64,000 nucleotides of DNA from Blastopirellula sediminis (GCF_020966755.1 NZ_JAJKFT010000010.1:3628481-3692480); one strand, 5' to 3'; shown: positions 1-10,040, numbered from the stretch's first letter. A program made the numbers and translations. The notes: a model not told the origin generated them from the sequence alone.

Positions 1-119
1 ACGCGGGGTGCTAGTGATGATTCGATTCTAGATTCGTACGCCGGAAATCGCTATTCGATTTTAAGGGTTCGCCCCTGTTTTTCGGCGTTTCTTTTCAATA
101 TGCGCACAATCGGCTGCGA

Positions 120-1262
120 CTAGCGCAAACCAGCGATAACTTTGCGGAAATCCGCCTCGAATGCATCAAGATCGCTGGTGATAAATCGCTGGAACTCGGC
201 GAGCCGCTCCTCGCGCGGCGGATCATGCAGCGGACGCCGCTCCGACAGATGTTTCAGATAGTTGGCGTAGGCGTCGGGATACCGCTTCAGCAGGTAATAG
301 TTGAGCGCCCACGCAAGCGCATACGCATCGAGGGCCGTTTCCGCTTTGCGAAATTGATCGTCATCGACCAGCAGGCTCGCAATCAACTGACCGCCAGGTC
401 GCTGCACGAGTCGCTTCGCTTGCGGCAGACGAATTCGGTTCACTTCGCCGATCCCACGCCACCCGCGCGAGCTCGACAGGTCAGGCGTTTCAAAATAAAT
501 CGCGAGCCCTTCGCTCACCCAGACCGGATTGTCGGCGAGACGAACCTGAAGCCCGCAGTTGTAGGCGATCTGATGGGTCGCTTCGTGAACGATGGTCGCG
601 ACCAGGTAAGCCGCCTCAGGACGAGCGAGGATGCTGTTGATGCGGGCGATGTCGCGTTGGCTGGAGCCTTGAGCGCGGGCTGCATCAACGCCGGTCAAGT
701 CATACATCGCGACGCGATTGGTATGCATGCTGTAGTAGCCGATGATCGAACCGGCCGCGTCGCCCAGTTCTTCTTTACCGTAGGCGGCGTAGTTCTGCTT
801 GTTGTCGAAGATGACCGCGACCATTGGCTGCGTCGGCTCGACCAGGTTCACTCCCCGCTGCTTCCAATAATTAACGAAGCCGCGATAGAGTCGCTCGTAC
901 AGCGAGCCGCACCAGTAGGCGTACGCTTTCGACGTGTTGAAGCAGATCAAGTAGTGAGCCGTTTCATGCACCTCGAAGCCGGGGGGCAATTCGGCCAGCA
1001 ACTTTTCGGTCAGTTGCTTCTTGTCGAGCGGCGCGAATTCGGTCGCATCTTGTTTACTCGCGATCAGATCGTCGGCCAGAATCGGCCACATCATGTTGTC
1101 GGGCGTCTCGAGAATCACGCCGCTTTCGGCGTTGGCGATAACGCGTCCTGTCTTCGTCACTTCCGCATCGTTGTAGCGAAACGTCAGCGTGTCTTCGGCC
1201 AGCGCCGAGACGCTGAGTGCCAATGTGATTAGAACGGGGGATAAGGAGCGTGCGAAGTTCAT
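120..1262 (-). CDS. DUF1570-type secreted gluzincin-like peptidase
   Basis: A 380-residue protein with an N-terminal signal peptide (about residues 1-22, ending ALA). HEATH at residues 226-230 fits the HExxH zinc site of gluzincin peptidases, and NPVWVSEG at 245-252 supplies a glutamate about 20 residues later as a plausible third ligand. This is the DUF1570 pattern common in planctomycetes. Upstream in-frame codons exist, but the ATG at 1262 places the signal peptide correctly. It is the last gene of a minus-strand run starting near 4980, 62 bp after the permease. A periplasmic or exported peptidase is likely; the substrate is unknown. Confidence 0.8.
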   Translation of the reverse strand: MNFARSLSPVLITLALSVSALAEDTLTFRYNDAEVTKTGRVIANAESGVILETPDNMMWPILADDLIASKQDATEFAPLDKKQLTEKLLAELPPGFEVHETAHYLICFNTSKAYAYWCGSLYERLYRGFVNYWKQRGVNLVEPTQPMVAVIFDNKQNYAAYGKEELGDAAGSIIGYYSMHTNRVAMYDLTGVDAARAQGSSQRDIARINSILARPEAAYLVATIVHEATHQIAYNCGLQVRLADNPVWVSEGLAIYFETPDLSSSRGWRGIGEVNRIRLPQAKRLVQRPGGQLIASLLVDDDQFRKAETALDAYALAWALNYYLLKRYPDAYANYLKHLSERRPLHDPPREERLAEFQRFITSDLDAFEADFRKVIAGLR

Positions 1263-1324
1263 GTTGTCAGTATACGCAAGATCGGCCGGAAAGGTCCGAA
1301 TTGCGAAGATTTGCTGCCGACGAA

Positions 1325-2902
1325 TTACGACTGAGCCGAGCGAAACGCAGGTTTGAGCAGCATAATCGTTATCACCGCCATCGTCGCCGAAAGGGCCAGA
1401 TTGATCAGACAAAGGGCGGCGACGTTGTCCTCGGCGCCGTAGTGGAGCATTTCAAAGATCGTGCGCGAGAGGGTATCGACTCCCGGCGGGGTAACCAGAT
1501 AGGAAGCGGTCACGTCGCTGGTCGCCAAGGCGAACGCCAATAGAAAGACGGCCGCCAAAACCGCCGGGCGGCGCATGACGCCGACTCTCCACAGACGCCG
1601 CCAAGGCCCCAGGCCTTCCAGCTGCGCCGCTTCGTCCAGGTCGCCGGCGTCGGCGCGAAAGATATGCCACAGCAACAAGAGGCTGATCGGCAGGCTGATG
1701 ATCACCAGCGCAATCGTTGGCGCCAGGATCGTGCGATCGTAAAAGTAAATCAGCAACGGCGCCTCGCGGCGATTAAAGAGCCAGATCAGCGAAAGCGCGA
1801 TAATTGGACCGGGAACGCCAAACAGAACGCCGGCGATGAGTGCGACGACGCTCTGGCCATGCCGGAGTCGTGATGCTATCCAAGCGATGCTCGAGCTGAT
1901 CAAAAGCGTTGCTGCGGCGCTGGCAAGTCCTATCGCGATCGTCCATTGAAAGAGGCCAGCGTACTTTTGCATCGAAGCGACAAGCAACTCGCTCACTTTC
2001 GCTGCTGACCAGTAACGATCGACGTGCCCATCGGCGACGTTGACGATCAGTCCCGCTTTGTAAACAAAAGCGCCGATCGGCAGTCCGGCCAGCAGCAAGA
2101 CCGACAGCCAGACGATTGCCGTCGCAAAGAGGCGAGCGAGTGGCCGCATGGGAAACGTCGGCGAACGAACCGGCGTACTGGCGGCGTTTGCCGGCGCAAG
2201 CTGCGAAGCGAGCGTCGTGGCGACGACGGTCATTGCGAAAGTGACCAGGACCGCCGGCCAGACCGGCAGCGACGTTCGATCGACCGCTTCGCCGAGCGTG
2301 ATCCCGGTAAAGAGGACCTCGGCGTAGGTTCGCACATTGCAGATGCTGGTGACGGTCATCTCGCTGAACGCGACGACGCCAATCCAAAGCGCCGCCATCA
2401 ACACGCCAGGCGCTGCGCGGCGGAGCGTGACGTTCGTCAGCGTCGAAGTGGTAGAGGTGTCGAGCAGTGCGTCTTCTTCGAGTTCCGGCGCACCGGCCGC
2501 CAACTGCAACCTTACGAAGAAGAAGGTCCAAGGAATTGCGGCGATGCCATGCAGCACGATCGCGCCGAGCCAGCCATCGAACAGAAAGGGATTGGCCGCG
2601 GCGCCGATTTGATCTTGTAGCCAACCATGCGGACCAAACGCAGCTCGCCACGCGCCGCAAGTAAGATAGAGCGGCTCAAACAAGAGGAGCGTCAGCAAAC
2701 CCTGAGCGAGCCAACGACCAGGAATCGCTAGTCGACCCAATGCGATCGCGAGAAACGTACCGATCGGCAACGCAATCGCCGCGGCGCCGAGCGCCAATAA
2801 CGCTGACGCGCCCACCAACCGTAACGTCAACCAGTCGCCGCCGACCGCAAGCAGGCCGGCGGCAATCAAAAATAGTACAGCGGCGACGAGACGAAGCTTC
2901 AC
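1325..2902 (-). CDS. ABC transporter permease, two fused permease modules
   Basis: A 525-residue, very hydrophobic protein with roughly twelve predicted membrane spans in two homologous halves, like the FbpB/AfuB ferric-iron permeases that carry both membrane modules in one chain. The second half has the cytoplasmic EAA loop (EAAQLEGLGPWRRL, about residue 437) that docks the ATPase; the first-half loop (EEDALLDTS, about residue 142) is degenerate. The start is a GTG at 2902 with no strong Shine-Dalgarno. No ATPase or binding protein is encoded nearby, so substrate (ferric iron, thiamine or another small solute) is unassigned. It lies 30 bp after the SPFH gene, probably cotranscribed. Confidence 0.75.
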   Translation of the reverse strand: MKLRLVAAVLFLIAAGLLAVGGDWLTLRLVGASALLALGAAAIALPIGTFLAIALGRLAIPGRWLAQGLLTLLLFEPLYLTCGAWRAAFGPHGWLQDQIGAAANPFLFDGWLGAIVLHGIAAIPWTFFFVRLQLAAGAPELEEDALLDTSTTSTLTNVTLRRAAPGVLMAALWIGVVAFSEMTVTSICNVRTYAEVLFTGITLGEAVDRTSLPVWPAVLVTFAMTVVATTLASQLAPANAASTPVRSPTFPMRPLARLFATAIVWLSVLLLAGLPIGAFVYKAGLIVNVADGHVDRYWSAAKVSELLVASMQKYAGLFQWTIAIGLASAAATLLISSSIAWIASRLRHGQSVVALIAGVLFGVPGPIIALSLIWLFNRREAPLLIYFYDRTILAPTIALVIISLPISLLLLWHIFRADAGDLDEAAQLEGLGPWRRLWRVGVMRRPAVLAAVFLLAFALATSDVTASYLVTPPGVDTLSRTIFEMLHYGAEDNVAALCLINLALSATMAVITIMLLKPAFRSAQS

Positions 2903-2932
2903 GCAATGGCCGAATGGGAAAGGCGAGAAGCG

Positions 2933-4318
2933 TTAGTTGTCGTCCGTGCCGAGCAGCTTTTCTTCCACCTTGTCCGCCTGCCAGGCGATCGCGGTCATGA
3001 TCCGCGTCAATCCGAGCGCGTCGGCCGTATCGGCCAGTTCGTTGGCTTGGACCGAGATCATTTCGCCGGCCGGAGTCGTCGCGAACGCGAACGCTCCATG
3101 GATCATCTTCGTGTTGTAGCGAAGCAGCGCGACGGCGTTTCGTTCGGTCGCCGGTCCGCAGTACGATTGGAAGGTGATCAGGCTTTGTCCATCGTCGTCT
3201 TTGAGATTGAACGAGATGTGGACGTTCTGTTTTCGCAGGCTGCCGATCGGAACGGTGACGATGAAGCCGTCTCCGTCGGCGGCGATGGTCCAGGAGTTCG
3301 ACTGCGCGACCGCTTGAACCAACTGACGCGGATCGGCCTTGTGAGCGGCCGGAGCGAGATCGTCAAACGAGAGCGAACCGCCGGCTGCCGCGCCTGCTCC
3401 GGCGGCGGCCATTGTCGCGGCGCCTTGCAGCGGCTGCTGCGGCATCGATTGACCGGCTTGCGGAGCGGGTTGGTTTTGCAGCGCCTGCTGGATCATGCCG
3501 GGCATCATCATGCCGAACCCGGCGCCCATGCCCATCCCCATCGCGTTGTTGCCGGCTCCGCCCCCCTGCTCCGCCATCTTTGACATGCTGCTGGCGGCTT
3601 GGTACATGGTGAAGGCGCGGAGATCGCCGATGGCGCCCATGCTGCTGCGAGCGTCGATCGCCTTCTGCACTTCTTCCGGCGGCGTGATCGCATTGATGAA
3701 GAAGTCGGCGAGCTCCAGCCCATACTTGGCGAAGTCTTCGGCCACTTTAATTCGCGTACCGGCGGCGACTTCGTCAAACTTGGCGGGCAAGTCGAGCATG
3801 CCGACCTGCATCGTGCCGAGCAGATCGGTCAAGCGCGAAACGATGACGTCCTTCAAGAAGCTCGTCACTTCGTCGGTCGTGTATTTACCTTGCGTACCGA
3901 CCAGCGTGTTGAGCAAGAGCGACGCGTCTTTGATACGGTACGAGAACTTCCCGAAGCTCCGCAGGCGGACCATGCCGAAGTCGGCGTCGCGGACGGTGAT
4001 CGGTTGTCGCGTTCCCCATTTTTGATCGAGGAACGTCTGCTTGCCGAAGAAGTAGACCTGGCACTGAAACGGCGACTTTTCCCACGGAATGGTGAGAATG
4101 CTGGTGATCAGCGGCAGGTTCTGCGTGGTCAGCGTGTATCGACCGGGGTCGAAGCTGTCCATCGCTTTGCCGTCGCGGAAGAAGATCGCTTCCTGATTTT
4201 GATTGACGATCAACTGCGCGCCGTACTTGATGTCGGCCGAACCGCTTTGCGGTTCGCGATGGACGAGCGAGCGGTTCGTTTCGTCGAAATACTGAATGAC
4301 TTCTAATCGGATGCCCAT
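2933..4318 (-). CDS. SPFH-domain / virion core-like protein (YdjI type)
   Basis: A 461-residue soluble protein. The N-terminal 1-240 or so matches the SPFH-like fold of the bacterial YdjI/virion-core-protein group ([18 protein letters not shown] near residue 40, then [17 protein letters not shown] near 117). A Gly/Met/Pro/Gln-rich low-complexity segment follows (about 255-315), then a C-terminal domain. There is no signal peptide or membrane span. SPFH proteins form oligomeric scaffolds; in YdjI-type proteins the role is poorly defined. A GAGG ribosome site lies before the ATG at 4318. It sits 56 bp after the unknown protein at 4375-4980 and before the ABC permease, suggesting an envelope-associated unit. 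Confidence 0.75.
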   Translation of the reverse strand: MGIRLEVIQYFDETNRSLVHREPQSGSADIKYGAQLIVNQNQEAIFFRDGKAMDSFDPGRYTLTTQNLPLITSILTIPWEKSPFQCQVYFFGKQTFLDQKWGTRQPITVRDADFGMVRLRSFGKFSYRIKDASLLLNTLVGTQGKYTTDEVTSFLKDVIVSRLTDLLGTMQVGMLDLPAKFDEVAAGTRIKVAEDFAKYGLELADFFINAITPPEEVQKAIDARSSMGAIGDLRAFTMYQAASSMSKMAEQGGGAGNNAMGMGMGAGFGMMMPGMIQQALQNQPAPQAGQSMPQQPLQGAATMAAAGAGAAAGGSLSFDDLAPAAHKADPRQLVQAVAQSNSWTIAADGDGFIVTVPIGSLRKQNVHISFNLKDDDGQSLITFQSYCGPATERNAVALLRYNTKMIHGAFAFATTPAGEMISVQANELADTADALGLTRIMTAIAWQADKVEEKLLGTDDN

Positions 4319-4374
4319 GGCGTTTTCCCTCGTGTTGCTTGTTCCGTCGATCTACTCGAAGCCGCGCTAGGCGA

Positions 4375-4980
4375 TTAGCTCGCCGGCGGTTCCGATCCGA
4401 TTCCCTTCAGCATGTTTTCGCGTTCGTCCAGTTTCGCTAGCATCGCGTCGAGCAACGCGATGAGCGGCGGAATGGTGACGGCCGGAGTTTCGCTGGCGGT
4501 CGGCAACTTTTCAATTCCCGCAGCGACCGAATCGGCGTCGGTGATCATCCCAGCGTCGTAGTCGTAGATGTCATCCAATTGATCTTCGCCGATGTGTACA
4601 AAATCAAAGAAGCCGCTGTAGCCAGGCATCGCGCCACGCAAGCAACCGATCGCGGTATCAAGTTTCGCGCGAAGGCGGTCAATCATGGGGAGCTGGTCAA
4701 TTTGGCCTAGATCGACAAGCATCCGTCCATAGGTGTCGAGTGGAGATTTCGCGCGATCCAGGCGATCGGCGAGCCATTTACGCGTGAGCGCGTCAGCGTC
4801 GCGCCGATACTCCTTTTCTAGGTAACCGCTAAAACCGGGAATGTAGCGCAGAATCGTTTCGATCGCGCCACGATTGCTGGCATGTTGTTTTGGATCGACC
4901 AAGGGAATTCCCCCGTAGATGAGCGGATAAGGCGGTAACGTCGATTGGTATTCGTCGCCCAATCGGGAATATTGCCCCAC
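4375..4980 (-). CDS. conserved hypothetical protein upstream of SPFH gene
   Basis: A 201-residue, acidic, soluble protein with no signal peptide and no motif I recognise. The sequence is mostly helical-looking, with a C-terminal helix rich in Leu/Ala/Glu (TIPPLIALLDAMLAKLDERE). The ORF start is a GTG at 4980 without a clear Shine-Dalgarno, so the true start is uncertain. It lies 56 bp upstream of the SPFH-domain gene on the same strand and is probably cotranscribed; a partner role with that protein is inference from position only. Confidence 0.55.
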   Translation of the reverse strand: MGQYSRLGDEYQSTLPPYPLIYGGIPLVDPKQHASNRGAIETILRYIPGFSGYLEKEYRRDADALTRKWLADRLDRAKSPLDTYGRMLVDLGQIDQLPMIDRLRAKLDTAIGCLRGAMPGYSGFFDFVHIGEDQLDDIYDYDAGMITDADSVAAGIEKLPTASETPAVTIPPLIALLDAMLAKLDERENMLKGIGSEPPAS

Positions 4981-5178
4981 TGGGCGAATCGCTAGCTCTA
5001 AGTGGAAAGCCTACCACGTTTTGGCGGGAGATGCGAAGCACCGCAAGCAACAATTTTCTCCCTCCAGAGAAGGTTTCGGATTGGCTGGGATTCGTCTAGG
5101 CGGGCCTGGACCATTTTGCTATCGTCTCGCGTCCTCGCGACCAGAAATTGCTATTAGAAAATCCTTCGAAGGGCAACG

Positions 5179-5871
5179 ATGAAGTCGGCCAGTTTTGCCA
5201 TCTGTCTTTTGATATGCGTACTCGGTTGCACCAAGAACGGCGCTATCAGCAGCCCATTCGGCTGGGGCATCAAAGATGACCCCGCTGATCTGGCCAAGTA
5301 CGGCCCGAGCCCCACGCAGCGCCGTGACGATATTCGGCGTATGTCGCGGTACACGCACGAGATGAGCGACTCGGAGCGGCAGTTGAACGCCAATAAGCTG
5401 ACGCAGCAGCTCAAAGACGAACAGGATCCGCTCCTGCGGATCGAAATTCTGAAGGCGCTGGCGGCGCTGCAGACTCCGGCGGCTCAGGAAGGCCTGCGAA
5501 TGGGGCTCTACGACAACGAGCCCCGTGTCCGCGTAATGGCGGTCGAAACGCTGGTCGTTGGCAAAGATCCCAAAGCGGTCGAAGAGTTGGGGGACTTGAT
5601 CGTGCGCGATCGCGAGCTCGACGTCCGCTTGGCTGCCGCGAAAGCGCTGGAACAATTCGATTCGCCAGAGTCTCGCAAGGCGCTCGCCCCTGCGATTCAA
5701 GACCGCGATCCTGCTCTCCGCTATGTAGCGATTCAATCGCTGAAGGAACATAGCCAGGTTGACTACGGTGGCGATACGGCAAAGTGGGAGGCTTACGCGA
5801 TGGGCGAGAAACCTTCCCCTCCCGAGAATGTCAGTATGACTAGTTGGTTGATTCCGTCCTTTATGCGGTAG
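5179..5871 (+). CDS. HEAT-repeat lipoprotein
   Basis: A 230-residue protein with a lipoprotein signal peptide (lipobox VLGC, Cys about residue 16). Residues about 85-195 hold four HEAT-like helical repeats, seen as repeated Leu/Ala-rich helix pairs with a central Asp/Arg turn (DNEPRVRVMAVETL, DRELDVRLAAAKAL, DRDPALRYVAIQSL). HEAT repeats are protein-protein interaction scaffolds. It should be anchored on the periplasmic side of a membrane. It is followed by a separate secreted protein gene after about 250 bp. Function beyond scaffolding is unknown. Confidence 0.75.
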   Translation: MKSASFAICLLICVLGCTKNGAISSPFGWGIKDDPADLAKYGPSPTQRRDDIRRMSRYTHEMSDSERQLNANKLTQQLKDEQDPLLRIEILKALAALQTPAAQEGLRMGLYDNEPRVRVMAVETLVVGKDPKAVEELGDLIVRDRELDVRLAAAKALEQFDSPESRKALAPAIQDRDPALRYVAIQSLKEHSQVDYGGDTAKWEAYAMGEKPSPPENVSMTSWLIPSFMR

Positions 5872-6119
5872 ACCGTCTGAGGCCCGTGCCGATTTCCGGG
5901 CGAATACGGACTTCGGCGATCGATGGGGAGAGGTAGGATTTACAGTTTCTACCGACGAGTCTCCCCGTGATTTCAAAAAGCGACGCTGCGAGCCGAATCG
6001 ACCTGATTTCAATCCGCCGTTGCGTCCGAAAACTGCGTATGCCAAGCTGGCAATAAGGCGATTGCAGCAAAGCATGGTTTGCCTAACCGGCAAACCGGCG
6101 ACAGAATCTCAAGGCATGG

Positions 6120-7667
6120 ATGATGCGACGACGTTCGACGTTTTTGACTCTCTTGGCAATTTCCGGCTTTTGCACACCCGTCCTCGCGGATGGGTTGCAG
6201 TTGCAAGCGCCCTCGAATGTGGAAGAGTCCGTCACGCCGGTAGAAACCTCCGGGTTGCAGCTGGACTCTCCTGTTCTACGCATCGCGCTCAAGTTTGGGG
6301 CGGAAAAAGAAGCCAATAAAACGGCGCCGCCGCAAAATGACGCGCCCGCCCCGGTCGCTCCGTTGACCGAAGAAGAGAAGCAAGCCGCCGCAAAGGACAA
6401 GGCCGATGACGGCCCGATGCTGAAGCTGTTGCCGATGAACGAGCCAGCCGCCGAAATTGGCGCCGGCGTCGCGAAGCAGGAGATGAAAAGCGAACCGAAA
6501 ACGGTCGCCTCCTCCGTCGAACCGGCGAAACTTCCCCTGGAAATTCCCGCCGAAGCGATGAAGCCGGTCGAAATGGAATCGATCGAGATGAAGTCGACCG
6601 AGCCTGCCCCGGCCGTCGAAGAAAAGCCGACCGAAGAGCCGAAGCCGCTTGAACTGGCGCCCGAAGCTCCTCCCAAGAAACCGCTCACTCCCGAACAGGC
6701 CCGACTCCGGGGTAAGATTCGCCGCGTACTTGACTATTACTACAAGCAGCCGGTCGATGTCGCGAAGGAAAACGCCTGGGCGACGATGCACGCGATGCTG
6801 CCGTACGGCGTTGACGCCAACGTCCAGGCGAATGGCCGTCCGGTCAATGCGATCGGTTGGCTTTGCTGGAACGGCAAATGCAAGGGCTACAATCTGTTTT
6901 ACGTCGAAAACGGACGCCTCGGCGCTCGTCAAGGTGTTGGCGTTCAAGGGCATCATGGCCAGTTTTTGGCGATGCTCGCCCAGAGCTACGTCACCCCCTC
7001 GTATGAAATCCGGGTCAATAATCAGGCCTATCACATCTCGGACCTGATCGAATTCGAAAAGGAAACTTGCCGCCCGGCGACCGAATTGACCTTTAAGCTA
7101 ATCTCGCTGGCCTACTACCTGCCGGTTGACGCTGAGTGGAAAAGCGACGACGGTCAGACCTGGACGATCGAGCGATTGATCAGCGAAGAGCTGAAACAGC
7201 CGGTGATCGGCGCCGCTTGCGGTGGTACGCATCGTCTGATGGGGCTCTCTTACGCGGTCCGCAAACGTGAGCTCTCGGGGTTGCCGATGGATGGCCATTG
7301 GGGACGTGCCCAGACCTTCCTGGACGACTACTACAAGTACACGTTCCGCCTGCAGAATCCGGACGGCAGCTTCAGCACCGAATGGTTCGAGGGTCGTGAC
7401 GCCAAGCCCGATCTGCAGCGTCGCTTGCAGACGACCGGTCATATCGCCGAATGGCTCGCCTATTCGCTGAACGATGACGAATTGTCCTCGCCGCAGATGA
7501 CCAAGGCGATCGACTACCTGGCGACGATCCTGGAGCGGAATCCGCGGATGGATTGGAGCATCGGGCCGCTGGGACATGGGCTGCACGCGCTCGCCATCTA
7601 CGACCAGCGGGTCTTCGACACGCCGCCGGGGCACCGCAGCGCCGAAGTCGCCACGAAATTGCCCTAA
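6120..7667 (+). CDS. large secreted protein, unknown function
   Basis: A 515-residue protein with a Sec signal peptide (MMRRRSTFLTLLA to about residue 23), a long low-complexity Ala/Pro/Glu/Lys linker (about 65-195, with repeated EMKS, VEMES and EEKPTEEPK runs), then a folded C-terminal domain (about 200-515) rich in aromatic and helical segments (YYYKQPVDVAKENAWATMHAML, GHWGRAQTFLDDYYKY, TGHIAEWLAYSL). The helical domain resembles an alpha/alpha-toroid (terpene-cyclase-like) fold by eye, which is unproven. The linker suggests a wall- or membrane-spanning spacer. No catalytic motif is evident. Confidence 0.65.
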   Translation: MMRRRSTFLTLLAISGFCTPVLADGLQLQAPSNVEESVTPVETSGLQLDSPVLRIALKFGAEKEANKTAPPQNDAPAPVAPLTEEEKQAAAKDKADDGPMLKLLPMNEPAAEIGAGVAKQEMKSEPKTVASSVEPAKLPLEIPAEAMKPVEMESIEMKSTEPAPAVEEKPTEEPKPLELAPEAPPKKPLTPEQARLRGKIRRVLDYYYKQPVDVAKENAWATMHAMLPYGVDANVQANGRPVNAIGWLCWNGKCKGYNLFYVENGRLGARQGVGVQGHHGQFLAMLAQSYVTPSYEIRVNNQAYHISDLIEFEKETCRPATELTFKLISLAYYLPVDAEWKSDDGQTWTIERLISEELKQPVIGAACGGTHRLMGLSYAVRKRELSGLPMDGHWGRAQTFLDDYYKYTFRLQNPDGSFSTEWFEGRDAKPDLQRRLQTTGHIAEWLAYSLNDDELSSPQMTKAIDYLATILERNPRMDWSIGPLGHGLHALAIYDQRVFDTPPGHRSAEVATKLP

Positions 7668-7803
7668 TTGCAGCGCAGATCACCATTTCGGTCGGTCGGC
7701 GTAGTTGCCTCGGTCTGCGATCTTTTTTACCATGCTTTCACGAGCGCACTTCCCCTTGCGCCTGCACTACTGACGCGGCGAAATGCCGAACTGACCGCTA
7801 CGG

Positions 7804-8730
7804 ATGAAGCAACAGAAATTCACCAAGCAATTCGCAGAGTTTCTCAAGATCGGTGCTGCGCTGGTGAAGCAAGCCGAGGCCGACGCGCTGTTGGTTTTCG
7901 TCGAAGGGGTTTGCGAGTGGGAACAGATCAAAACTGGAGCCGGCGACGTCAAAACGATCATCGCCGCCGATGACGAGGAGGCCCTTGAAGGGGCCAAAGA
8001 GGCCGGACTAATGCCGGTCGTCGTCGAACTGGATGAGAGCCCGATCCTGGAAAAGCTGACCCACGCCCTGGTCGAATCGGTCGCCGACGATATTATCGCG
8101 ACCGGCGCCTCAGTCGTCGCGATCTACAGCGGCTTCGACGAGTCGCGGATCGACACGATCAGCCTGGTTCGATTGTCGGAACACCTTGGCCGGTTGACGT
8201 CGCGCGATCTGCGTCGTCTGGAGACCAGCGTTCCGCTGGAGACCCTCAAACATGTGATCGACCTGGCGGTGGACATCGGCCGTGAAGGACGCGAAGGGAA
8301 GCCGGTTGGGACCATGTTTGTGGTCGGCGATCATCGTAAAGTGCTCCACCATAGCGTCGCGAGCGGTTTCGATCCGATCAAAGGCTATAACCGCAAAGAA
8401 CGGAGCATCTTCGACAGCCGCGTCCGGGAAGGGCTGAAAGAAATCGCTCAACTGGACGGCGCTTTCATCATTAACGCCGACGGCGTGGTCGAAGCGGCCT
8501 GTCGATTGGTCGACGTTTCGTCGGCCAGCGTCACCTTGTCCAAGGGACTGGGCGCGCGACATTGGGCCGGCGCTGCGATCAGCAAAAAGACGAAGTCGAT
8601 TGCAATCGTCGTTAGCGAATCGAATGGAACCGTTCGCGTCTTTCAGAACGGCGAGGTGATGCTCCGCATCGAGCCCTTCCGCCGGGCGATGAAGTGGAAG
8701 GATCTCGATTTCGACAACGCGGGAGAGTAA
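7804..8730 (+). CDS. DAC-domain diadenylate cyclase (DisA_N/DacZ-like)
   Basis: A 308-residue soluble protein. Residues about 165-290 form a DAC domain that makes cyclic di-AMP from two ATP. Both signature sites are visible: DGA at 218-220 (LDGAFIINADG) and a variant of the RHR site at 250-254 (GARHW, with Trp replacing the last Arg), followed by the VVSESNGT segment at 269-276. The N-terminal 110 residues look like a pyruvate-kinase C-terminal-like alpha/beta domain, the arrangement known from archaeal DacZ rather than from bacterial CdaA, DisA or CdaS. There are no membrane spans. It is 3 bp from the GNAT gene and probably cotranscribed. Activity with the altered RHR site is untested. Confidence 0.8.
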   Translation: MKQQKFTKQFAEFLKIGAALVKQAEADALLVFVEGVCEWEQIKTGAGDVKTIIAADDEEALEGAKEAGLMPVVVELDESPILEKLTHALVESVADDIIATGASVVAIYSGFDESRIDTISLVRLSEHLGRLTSRDLRRLETSVPLETLKHVIDLAVDIGREGREGKPVGTMFVVGDHRKVLHHSVASGFDPIKGYNRKERSIFDSRVREGLKEIAQLDGAFIINADGVVEAACRLVDVSSASVTLSKGLGARHWAGAAISKKTKSIAIVVSESNGTVRVFQNGEVMLRIEPFRRAMKWKDLDFDNAGE

Positions 8731-8733
8731 TCG

Positions 8734-9237
8734 ATGCCCGCTTCTTCCGGTCCGGCGCCATTCGCCGGTCAGGTCGTTCTCGTCGACCTTCACAATGAAC
8801 AGCACGCCGCCGAACTAATGCGGCTGCTGGAGTTGTACGCCCTCGACGTCATGGGAGGTGGAAAGCCGCTCCTCCCTGAAGTGCACGAGCATTTGATTGA
8901 GCGGCTGAAGAACTTTCCGACCTTCGTGGGGATGCTGGCGGTCGAAGACGGCCAATACGTCGGATTGGCGAACGGGTTCTATAACTTCTCGACCTTCTCG
9001 GCTCGCCCGGTGATCAACGTCCATGATCTGGCGGTCGATCCCGATCATCGCGGCCGCGGCGTTGGAAAGGCCCTGTTGGACGAGATGGCCCGCTATGCGG
9101 CCGAGCAAGGTTGCTCTTATCTGACCCTGGAAGTACGGGCCGACAACCCGGCGCGGCGGCTTTATCAGCGGTGCGGTTTCGTCGGCGGAGATCCGCAGGC
9201 CGACGAGATGGCGTTCTGGAAAAAGCGGCTGATCTGA
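8734..9237 (+). CDS. GNAT family N-acetyltransferase
   Basis: A 167-residue protein with the GNAT acetyl-CoA site: VHDLAVDPDHRGRGVGKALL (about residues 94-113) carries the beta4 strand and the R-G-R-G-V-G pyrophosphate loop, and RADNPARRLYQRCGF (about 138-152) is the C-terminal motif B. It transfers an acetyl group from acetyl-CoA to an amine; the substrate is unknown. It starts 3 bp after the DAC gene stop, so the two are probably cotranscribed, but no functional link is established. Confidence 0.85.
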   Translation: MPASSGPAPFAGQVVLVDLHNEQHAAELMRLLELYALDVMGGGKPLLPEVHEHLIERLKNFPTFVGMLAVEDGQYVGLANGFYNFSTFSARPVINVHDLAVDPDHRGRGVGKALLDEMARYAAEQGCSYLTLEVRADNPARRLYQRCGFVGGDPQADEMAFWKKRLI

Positions 9238-9377
9238 GATTCTGCGACACTCACGGCTAAAACCGGAGTTCAACTTCGCAGCCGAATATTCCGCTACGCT
9301 AATTTCTTTCGAACGACTCCGTATGCCTATCGGTCCAAATGGGTGGGCTTTCGGGGGCGCCGCTAGGTTTTCGTCCC

Positions 9378-10040
9378 ATGTCCGAAACCGTCGAACTGAC
9401 GCAAAAGAAGCGGATTGTCCAGGAGCGTCGCAAGCAGAGTCGCGCCTACTGGAACAAGACGATGCGCAAGTGGCACTGGATCAGCTCGGCCATTTGCCTG
9501 GTGGGGATGATCGTCTTTGCGGTGACCGGAATCACGCTGAACCATGCCGGGGAGCTCGCCGGCGAGCCGCAGATTCGCAACGTCAACACGCAGGTCCCTG
9601 CGTCCCTCTTGGAAACGCTTCGCGAGCAGCCGACCGAAGGAGAGCATCCGCTGCCGGTCGACATTTCACGTTGGCTGCGGCGGGAACTGACCGTCTCGAT
9701 CCCGTCGCAACCGGCTGAGTGGACCGAGGATGACGTTTATCTTTCGATGCAAGGGCCAGGCGTCGACGCCTGGCTGACGATCGACCGTGAGAGCGGCGAC
9801 GTCGAGTTTGAACGAACGTCGCATGGCTGGATCGCCTACTTCAACGACCTGCACAAGGGGCGCCACACCGGGCTCGCTTGGAGTTGGTTTCTCGACATCT
9901 TTGCGATCGCGACCCTGATCTTCTGTTTGACCGGGCTCTATTTGCTCTACTTCCACGCGCAGCAGCGGCGGATGACTTGGCCCTTGGTCGGGCTGGGGTT
10001 CGTCTTGCCGCTCTTGATCGCGATGTTTTTGATGCACTGA
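9378..10040 (+). CDS. PepSY-associated membrane protein
   Basis: A 220-residue membrane protein when started at the ATG at 9378 (an upstream in-frame ATG at 9339 only adds an unlikely tail). It has a basic N-terminus, a first span (about 37-57, [19 protein letters not shown] followed by [10 protein letters not shown]), a periplasmic PepSY-like domain (about 65-160), and two C-terminal spans. The first span with the GITLNHAG signature is typical of PepSY-associated TM proteins, which in other bacteria occur with iron or flavin systems. The DUF2271 gene follows directly (48 bp), a pairing often seen with PepSY proteins; here no ApbE gene is adjacent. Confidence 0.8.
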   Translation: MSETVELTQKKRIVQERRKQSRAYWNKTMRKWHWISSAICLVGMIVFAVTGITLNHAGELAGEPQIRNVNTQVPASLLETLREQPTEGEHPLPVDISRWLRRELTVSIPSQPAEWTEDDVYLSMQGPGVDAWLTIDRESGDVEFERTSHGWIAYFNDLHKGRHTGLAWSWFLDIFAIATLIFCLTGLYLLYFHAQQRRMTWPLVGLGFVLPLLIAMFLMH

